NCBI RefSeq assembly: GCF_019097595.1
Contig: NC_080710.1
Span: 664,585 to 728,584 of the forward strand
Source of the DNA: Hemibagrus wyckioides
Taxonomy: Eukaryota > Chordata > Actinopteri > Siluriformes > Bagridae
Direction of reading: 5' to 3'
DNA length: 64,000 nucleotides
Of the stretch, positions 60,728-64,000 are shown piece after piece (within the stretch, counting starts at the first letter, position 1; the number at the start of each line of letters is the position of its first letter). The position numbers and the translations under genes are program-made. The notes beneath the pieces are model-generated. The model made no database searches. It saw only the letters and a program-made list of their open reading frames with translations, and had not been told where the DNA came from.

Positions 60728-61690
60728 ATGGCAGAAGAGACAGTGCCATCTAGTGGACATGAGAAGGAACTGGACACTCTCAGTGTTGATGACTTCAGGT
60801 ATGTACTGCAGAGATTGAAAGTTAAACTGCCCAAAGAAGTTCTGACACCTGAGGCGGTCAATCGGTCCACACACCCAAACGTCATTGCAGATGCAACACT
60901 CATCAAACAAGATCTGGAAAACCACAGGCTCCGAATTGCTCCAATTCCTCAGCTGGCCTGTGGGAAAATCCAGCAGGCGTTGGAGCTGAAAGCAAATGAA
61001 GATTTTCTAGAAATCACAAAGAACATATTTTTTAGAGACTCAGAAGGGGACACCTTGAGGACACGATGGGACAAAAACACTCGGGATGGCTGCAGGTTCC
61101 GGATAAAAGACACCTACCAAGAGACCAGTAGATTAATGAATCCAGACGGTTCTAATGCAAGAGTATGGAATAATTCTAAAAACCAGATGGAGGCACAGAG
61201 CTGCTTCAACTTCTACCTGCAACAGATGGGGCTCGCTTCAGAAGATGTCAATTCAAAAAAAAACGGAAAGCTGGAATTTGGATTTCTGTCTGGAAAACCG
61301 AACTTCCTAGTGGAAATGAAATGCTCTCCTGAAGACGCCTCACCATTTGAGAAAGTCATCATTAAATGTAACAGTACAAGAAATAGTACGGCAGAAAATA
61401 TATTCACTCGACCTAAAGAAGGTTCTCAGGCTGAGTTCAAGCCGTGTCATCAGTACTACCTTCACACTCAGGGCTTTCTGTTCATCCAGAAAGAGAAAGA
61501 GAAGCTGGAAGAGAATCCTCTTCCAGTCAGAGCCGTGATGGTGATGAAAGCTGGAGGAAATTTCTACTGGGGCGAGGTGAATGAAAACACGGAGAAGATC
61601 GAGGAACTCAACACCTGCTGCAAAGATGAAGCTCTGCCTCGATTCCTCGCTGTTCTCAATCTCATCTTTGAGAAAATCAACCAGATGTGA
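60728..61690 (+). CDS. Nuclease-like paralogue with lost catalytic residues (pseudo-nuclease), gene 2
   Basis: 320 codons, intronless, ATG at 60728 with a purine at -3, stop at 61688. It aligns with gene 1 along its length (TLSVDDF, NRSTHPNVI, GCRFRIKDTYQET, CFNFYLQQMGL, RAVMVMK, EALPRFLAVLNLIFEK). In the core, E183 stays, but the metal-binding Asp is Asn (SGKPNFLVEMK, N192), ExK becomes KCN (IIKCNS, K213 and N215), and the Gln motif is TQGFLF (Q248 kept, Tyr to Phe 250). It should not cut DNA, yet the frame is open over its whole length, so it is probably a kept protein. It lacks the long basic N-terminus and acidic tail of gene 1. AATAAA at 61907. Confidence 0.85.
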   Translation: MAEETVPSSGHEKELDTLSVDDFRYVLQRLKVKLPKEVLTPEAVNRSTHPNVIADATLIKQDLENHRLRIAPIPQLACGKIQQALELKANEDFLEITKNIFFRDSEGDTLRTRWDKNTRDGCRFRIKDTYQETSRLMNPDGSNARVWNNSKNQMEAQSCFNFYLQQMGLASEDVNSKKNGKLEFGFLSGKPNFLVEMKCSPEDASPFEKVIIKCNSTRNSTAENIFTRPKEGSQAEFKPCHQYYLHTQGFLFIQKEKEKLEENPLPVRAVMVMKAGGNFYWGEVNENTEKIEELNTCCKDEALPRFLAVLNLIFEKINQM

Positions 61691-61906
61691 GCTGATGCAG
61701 TATGTCTGATATCACTTCATGACTTTCTAAAATCTCTCGTCTTTTCTTTTCTCTCAGAGTAACTGCATTTATCTGATTTTTTTTTTTTGCAAGAACCTTC
61801 TGTGGTTATTAGAGCCTCAGGAAGATGAAGCTTCTCTAAACCGCATGATCTTTTCCTTTTCTGTGATTCTATTATTAAATGCTGTATTTTTTTTATTTAA
61901 ATGGAG

Positions 61907-61912
61907 AATAAA
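61907..61912 (+). terminator. Polyadenylation signal of gene 2
   Basis: AATAAA in ATGGAGAATAAAAATGTTGG, 217 bp after the stop codon, in the expected orientation. Confidence 0.6.
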
Positions 61913-61990
61913 AATGTTGGAACAGCTGGAACTGGGTGATGGAATGTTTCCTGATCACTGACTAGTAAACTGTCATGTTATTTATGATTA

Positions 61991-62009
61991 GACAGACAGA
62001 CAGACAGAC

Positions 62010-62077
<68 letters not shown>
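61991..62077. repeat. (GACA)5(GATA)16 microsatellite
   Basis: Five GACA units followed by about 16 GATA units, the Bkm-type tetranucleotides. Confidence 0.97.
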
Positions 62078-62132
62078 CGGGGAATACTTGTGTTACAGCA
62101 GCTGCGTCAGTTACAAGATACAACACACAAAA

Positions 62133-62212
<80 letters not shown>

Positions 62213-62213
62213 A
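62133..62213. repeat. (CTAT)20 microsatellite, inverted partner of the GATA run
   Basis: About 20 uninterrupted units, the reverse complement of the GATA run, 55 bp away. Confidence 0.97.
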
Positions 62214-62565
62214 TACACACACAAATATAAGACTAAGTAGAAAGAAGAGAAACCTTAACTATAGAACACAGTAAGTTACAGTACAGGTATCAGTGCAGAT
62301 GTGAACACAGATGTGGATTTATTTACCTCAGTGTTTACATTACAGTCCAGTCCACATGTACACACTGACAGTAGATAATAAACATGAAGAAGGTTGTGAG
62401 TCTAGAGAAAAGAGCCAATAGTTGTAGAAGTGCAGTGTGAGAGTCTTATCACCTGTCACACACACACACACACACAAACACACACAGGTGAGCTACTGTA
62501 CGATGTTATAATGAATGGTGTGAATGATCTTCTGTAGCTTTCTCTGTGAGACGAATCTGAAGGAG
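62214..62565. other. No gene recognised
   Basis: Contains a short (CA)n at 62457-62487. The part near 62500-62565 leads into the 35-bp array. Confidence 0.45.
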
Positions 62566-62567
62566 TC

Positions 62568-62812
62568 TTTAGGAGAATCAGCTCCTCTGACTCTGTAGAG
62601 GGTTTTGGAGAATCAGCTCCTCTGACTCTGTAGAGGGTTTTGGAGAATCAGCTCCTCTGACTCTGTAAAGAGTTTTGGAGAATCAGCTCCTCTGACTCTG
62701 TAGAGGGTTTTGGAGAATCAGCTCCTCTGACTCTGTAGAGGGTTTTGGAGAATCAGCTCCTCTGACTCTGTAGAGGGTTTTGGAGAATCAGCTCCTCTGA
62801 CTCTGTAGTGGG
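62568..62812. repeat. 35-bp tandem repeat
   Basis: Seven nearly identical units with GAATCAGCTCCTCTGACTCT and GTAGAGGGTTTTGGA. The last differs (GTAGTGGGTTAAAGA). Not a multiple of three and no host frame seen. Confidence 0.93.
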
Positions 62813-62819
62813 TTAAAGA

Positions 62820-63230
62820 GCAGGTCAGACGGATTGTGAATTAGACACAATGTCATCACTAAAAATGACCAGCTACACCATCCAGGGAATGTTCTTGTCT
62901 ACATTTGGAGAAAAGAGCACTAACCCTGACTTTGTAAATATTGTAAATAGATAAAAAATTATACTACTGGAGACATGGAGTGGATTAGATATTAAAAATT
63001 ATACTCCTTTAAATCTTAGAGAATTATATATTCCATCCATAAAAAATATGCTATAACACAATTTAAAAAATAAAACAAACAAAATAAGAACTTGAAACGC
63101 TAGGAATTAAAAACAAACTTTTATTTTCTGTGCTTATTTTACTCAGACGTTTGTTCTTTCTAGGATGATAGTGTTTGTTCTTTCCAAAAATCACAAGTAG
63201 AGTTTTATGCAGATTAACCTACTGCCCTTC
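62820..63230. other. No gene recognised
   Basis: AT-rich. No array or conserved word before the candidate promoter. Confidence 0.45.
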
Positions 63231-63235
63231 TCTAG

Positions 63236-63256
63236 CCAATCAATAAAGTGACGTCA
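63236..63256 (+). promoter_or_regulatory. CCAAT box and CRE palindrome upstream of the right-edge gene
   Basis: CCAAT at 63236-63240 and TGACGTCA at 63249-63256, followed by GACGCGCG. Placed about 260 bp before the ATG at 63511, with GC content higher than the surroundings. Confidence 0.45.
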
Positions 63257-63510
63257 CTGACGCGCGACTCTGCCGGTTAGTGTTTGAACCTGTCTTGATC
63301 AAGAGAGATTTAATTAAAACACTTAAAGCTTCTTATATGTGTGTCTACTGTAGTATCGAGTCAAACCTCCTGTTATTATGATAAAGAGTATTGTAATGAA
63401 CTGGACAAGTGTATCATTGTACAATCATTAGCATCAGAGTGTAGCGTTATTGTTACTGAAACAGTAGAGTAGTGCGCTAACAGTGCTAAGCTCATGTGTT
63501 CAGTTTCATC

Positions 63511-64000
63511 ATGATGAAATGTAAACCTTTAAGAGATATAATTCACTTTGTGTTTACTCTGATCTCTGTATTAACCCAGACTCTTAACCAGGGTCCTGTA
63601 TCACCTCGTCCACAGGCTCAGGTCAGTCAGGTACAGGGTCAGATACAGGCTCAGGTCAGTCAGGTACAGGGTCAGATACAGGCTCAGGTCAGTCAGGTAC
63701 AGGGTCAGATACAGGCTCAGGTCAGTCAGGTACAGGGTCAGGTCAGTCAGGTACAGGGTCAGATACAGGCTCAGGTCAGTGAGATACAGGCTCGGGTCAG
63801 TCAGATACAGGCTCGGGTCAGTCAGATACAGGGTCAGATACAGAGTGAGGTCAGTCAGATACAGGGTCAGATACAGGGTCAGGTCAGTCAGATACAGGGT
63901 CAGATACAGGCTCAGGTCAGTCAGATACAGGCTCGGGTCAGTCAGATACAGGCTCGGGTCAGTCAGATACAGGGTCAGATACAGAGTGAGGTCAGTCAGA
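63511..64000 (+). CDS. Putative secreted coiled-coil repeat protein, open at the right edge
   Basis: From the ATG at 63511 the frame stays open for 163 codons to the window end. Residues 1-29 look like a signal peptide: MMKCKPLRD, hydrophobic IIHFVFTLISVLT, then QTLNQG. From about residue 36 the chain is made of 11-residue units (VSQVQGQIQAQ) and 7-residue units (VSQIQAR). Val/Ile occur at steps of 3, 4 and 4 or 3 and 4, the hendecad and heptad spacing of coiled coils; Gln is very frequent. The DNA repeat steps (33 and 21 bp) keep the frame. A second ATG follows at once; purine at -3. No known family is recognised, and a noncoding minisatellite remains possible. Confidence 0.5.
   Translation, partial: MMKCKPLRDIIHFVFTLISVLTQTLNQGPVSPRPQAQVSQVQGQIQAQVSQVQGQIQAQVSQVQGQIQAQVSQVQGQVSQVQGQIQAQVSEIQARVSQIQARVSQIQGQIQSEVSQIQGQIQGQVSQIQGQIQAQVSQIQARVSQIQARVSQIQGQIQSEVSQ
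63605..64000. repeat. 33/21-bp tandem repeat, continuing beyond the window
   Basis: Units built on CAGGTCAGTCAGGTACAGGG, TCAGATACAGGCT. Early units carry GTACAG and later ones ATACAG, changing Val to Ile in the frame above. All spacings seen are multiples of three. Confidence 0.9.

Noticed and set aside
58122..61690. Bacterial or phage contamination as the source of the nuclease-like genes
   Set aside because: Both have spliced-type 5'UTRs, microsatellite introns and a eukaryotic polyadenylation signal, and are embedded in fish repeats.

Overview
This window is vertebrate nuclear DNA, almost certainly from a teleost fish. It holds a spliced Polycomb gene, several fish-type transposons (Tc1-like, hAT, L1, L2-type LINE, Gypsy and BEL/Pao LTR elements, tRNA-derived SINEs) and very many micro- and minisatellites. 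An ostariophysan such as a catfish is a guess from the style of the SINE and L2 tails, not something the sequence proves. I see no bacterial operon, CRISPR array or rRNA gene. By eye, about one third of the window is tandem repeat.

Left part (1-10.9 kb): the minus strand carries the 5' half of polyhomeotic homolog 1 (phc1). Its GC-rich promoter lies near 10.6-10.9 kb, followed by a noncoding exon and nine coding exons between 9417 and 3932. These join in frame for 589 codons, ending just after the HD1 motif. The FCS zinc finger and SAM exons must lie beyond the left edge. The introns contain a 39-bp minisatellite (1.55 kb), a purine-rich array, a 27/30-bp array, a dead L1 and a 40-bp minisatellite at the window edge.

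Middle part (11-57 kb): no host gene is recognised. It is a nest of repeats built around a segmental duplication. Copy 1 (about 11.14-29.3 kb) and copy 2 (about 51.03-55.35 kb) align in colinear blocks, and each carries different insertions. The paralogue often preserves the empty site: for a Tc1-like element, for a hAT element, and for a 9.7-kb array of a 14-bp repeat that is only about two units long in copy 2. Between the copies lie a 44-bp minisatellite, a BEL/Pao fossil, an L2-type LINE, a Gypsy element with both LTRs and a 5-bp target duplication, a hAT fragment and a 4.3-kb array of a 13-bp repeat.

Right part (58-64 kb): two tandem paralogous genes on the plus strand, each with an intronless coding region behind a spliced 5'UTR. 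The first (404 aa) has the residues expected of a PD-(D/E)XK nuclease of the RecB/YqaJ type. The second (320 aa) has lost them and looks like a pseudo-nuclease. I do not recognise either as a named gene. At the right edge an open reading frame starts with a signal-peptide-like leader and runs into 11- and 7-residue repeats with coiled-coil spacing. It continues out of the window, with a CCAAT box and a CRE palindrome about 260 bp upstream. These three genes are the most interesting content.
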